Part shown: positions 21,769 through 22,000 of the stretch, piece after piece | Layout: the number at the start of each line of letters is the position of its first letter | Position numbering within the stretch: the stretch's first letter is position 1 | Assembly: GCA_036502405.1 (NCBI GenBank) | Contig: DASXYP010000041.1 | Coordinates: 1 to 22,000 of the forward strand | Source of the DNA: Chersky-806 sp036502405 | GTDB taxonomy: Bacteria > Actinomycetota > Acidimicrobiia > IMCC26256 > JAENVU01 | Length of the DNA: 22,000 nucleotides | Direction of reading: 5' to 3' | Translations under genes and position numbers: made by a program | Notes under the pieces: generated by a model | What the model saw: only the letters and a program-made list of their open reading frames with translations | What the model was told of the DNA's origin: nothing | Database searches by the model: none

Positions 21769-22000
21769 TGGCCCGGCCGATCGCGACGGCACGTCGCGTC
21801 GGGCGCGACGAGCTCGTCGCGTTCCTGCGGACCCGGCATCGCGGGATGCTCGTCACTCGCCGCGCCGACGGCGCACCCCAGCTCTCGCCGGTCACCTGCG
21901 GCACGGACCCGCAGGGCCGTGTCGTCGTGTCGACGTACCCCCAGCGGGCCAAGGCGCACAACGCCCGCCGCGATCCCCGCGTGTCGATCTGCGTGCAGTC
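21768..22000 (+). CDS. PPOX-class (probably F420-dependent) oxidoreductase, 3' truncated
   Basis: 77 codons are visible before the window ends. The sequence FLRTRHRGMLVTRRADGAPQ, LSPVTCGTDPQGRVVVSTY and AKAHNARRDPRVSICVQ follows the first half of the split-barrel flavin/F420-binding family related to pyridoxamine-5'-phosphate oxidase; the family usually has about 130-150 residues. The G.P..SPV pattern and KA.N.RRDPRV are typical of actinobacterial F420-type members, which reduce hydrophobic substrates or cofactors. ATG 21768 shares its A with the stop of the epoxide hydrolase (TGATG), so the two are translationally coupled. Cofactor choice cannot be proved from this fragment. Confidence 0.85.
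   Translation, partial: MARPIATARRVGRDELVAFLRTRHRGMLVTRRADGAPQLSPVTCGTDPQGRVVVSTYPQRAKAHNARRDPRVSICVQ

Noticed and set aside
1..22000. CRISPR array, tRNA/rRNA gene, transposase, phage integrase or toxin-antitoxin pair
   Set aside because: I looked for regularly spaced repeats, cloverleaf-like sequences and the relevant protein motifs on both strands. The only repeats are the short families described, and none has spacers of CRISPR type.

Overview
This is a very GC-rich window (around 70% by eye, with G/C at nearly every third codon position). GTG starts are common and genes overlap by GTGA, ATGA or TGATG. Short -10 boxes of the form xANNNT lie 6-7 nt before several start codons. Together with a formylglycine-generating enzyme, a CYP142-like P450, an F420/PPOX-type protein and a DUF5522 protein, this points to a soil- or water-type actinobacterium. 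Acidimicrobiia or a related high-GC class is my guess; no rRNA or other marker gene is present to settle it. I see no phage, plasmid, CRISPR, tRNA or insertion-sequence gene. The genes are chromosomal-looking and mostly intact; only the first and last are cut by the window edges.

Layout. 1-2972 (+): the 3' part of a MacB/LolD-type ABC ATPase and its two-domain FtsX permease. 3014-3676 (-): a SufR-like HTH regulator. 3697-3859: a 70-bp direct repeat. 3855-5629 (-): an SDR oxidoreductase translationally coupled to a divergent QueA-like protein. 5709-9217 (-): a GT2-GtrA fusion followed by a GT39 membrane glycosyltransferase, which together look like a polyprenyl-phosphate-sugar glycosylation module. 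9378-14871 (-): a SnoaL-like protein and three different DHA2-family drug-efflux transporters. 14936-15598 (+): a divergent TetR regulator. 15610-16080 (-): a VOC protein. 16133-17496 (+): a leaderless CYP142-like P450 overlapping a DUF5522 mini-protein. 17538-18509 (-): formylglycine-generating enzyme. 18545-20554 (+): three small or unknown membrane proteins. 20626-22000 (+): an epoxide hydrolase overlapping a truncated PPOX-family protein.

How the genes work together. The clearest functional units are the ABC exporter pair, the GT2-GtrA/GT39 module and the TetR/DHA2 efflux cluster. In the glycosylation module one protein would charge a lipid carrier with sugar and flip it, and the other would transfer the sugar outside the cell. 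In the efflux cluster the regulator faces the first two overlapping transporter genes.

The least ordinary signal is repeat DNA rather than a gene. Two tandem 60-bp units inside the 3' end of the GT2-GtrA gene and a third, inverted copy at the 3' end of the FGE gene share one hairpin design: 10-bp arms, a 23-nt loop and an identical 12-nt loop half. Two arm positions differ by paired, compensatory changes. A second repeat family supplies the stop codon of the QueA-like gene, and a third hairpin follows the SnoaL-like gene. I see no complete new defence or biosynthetic system here.
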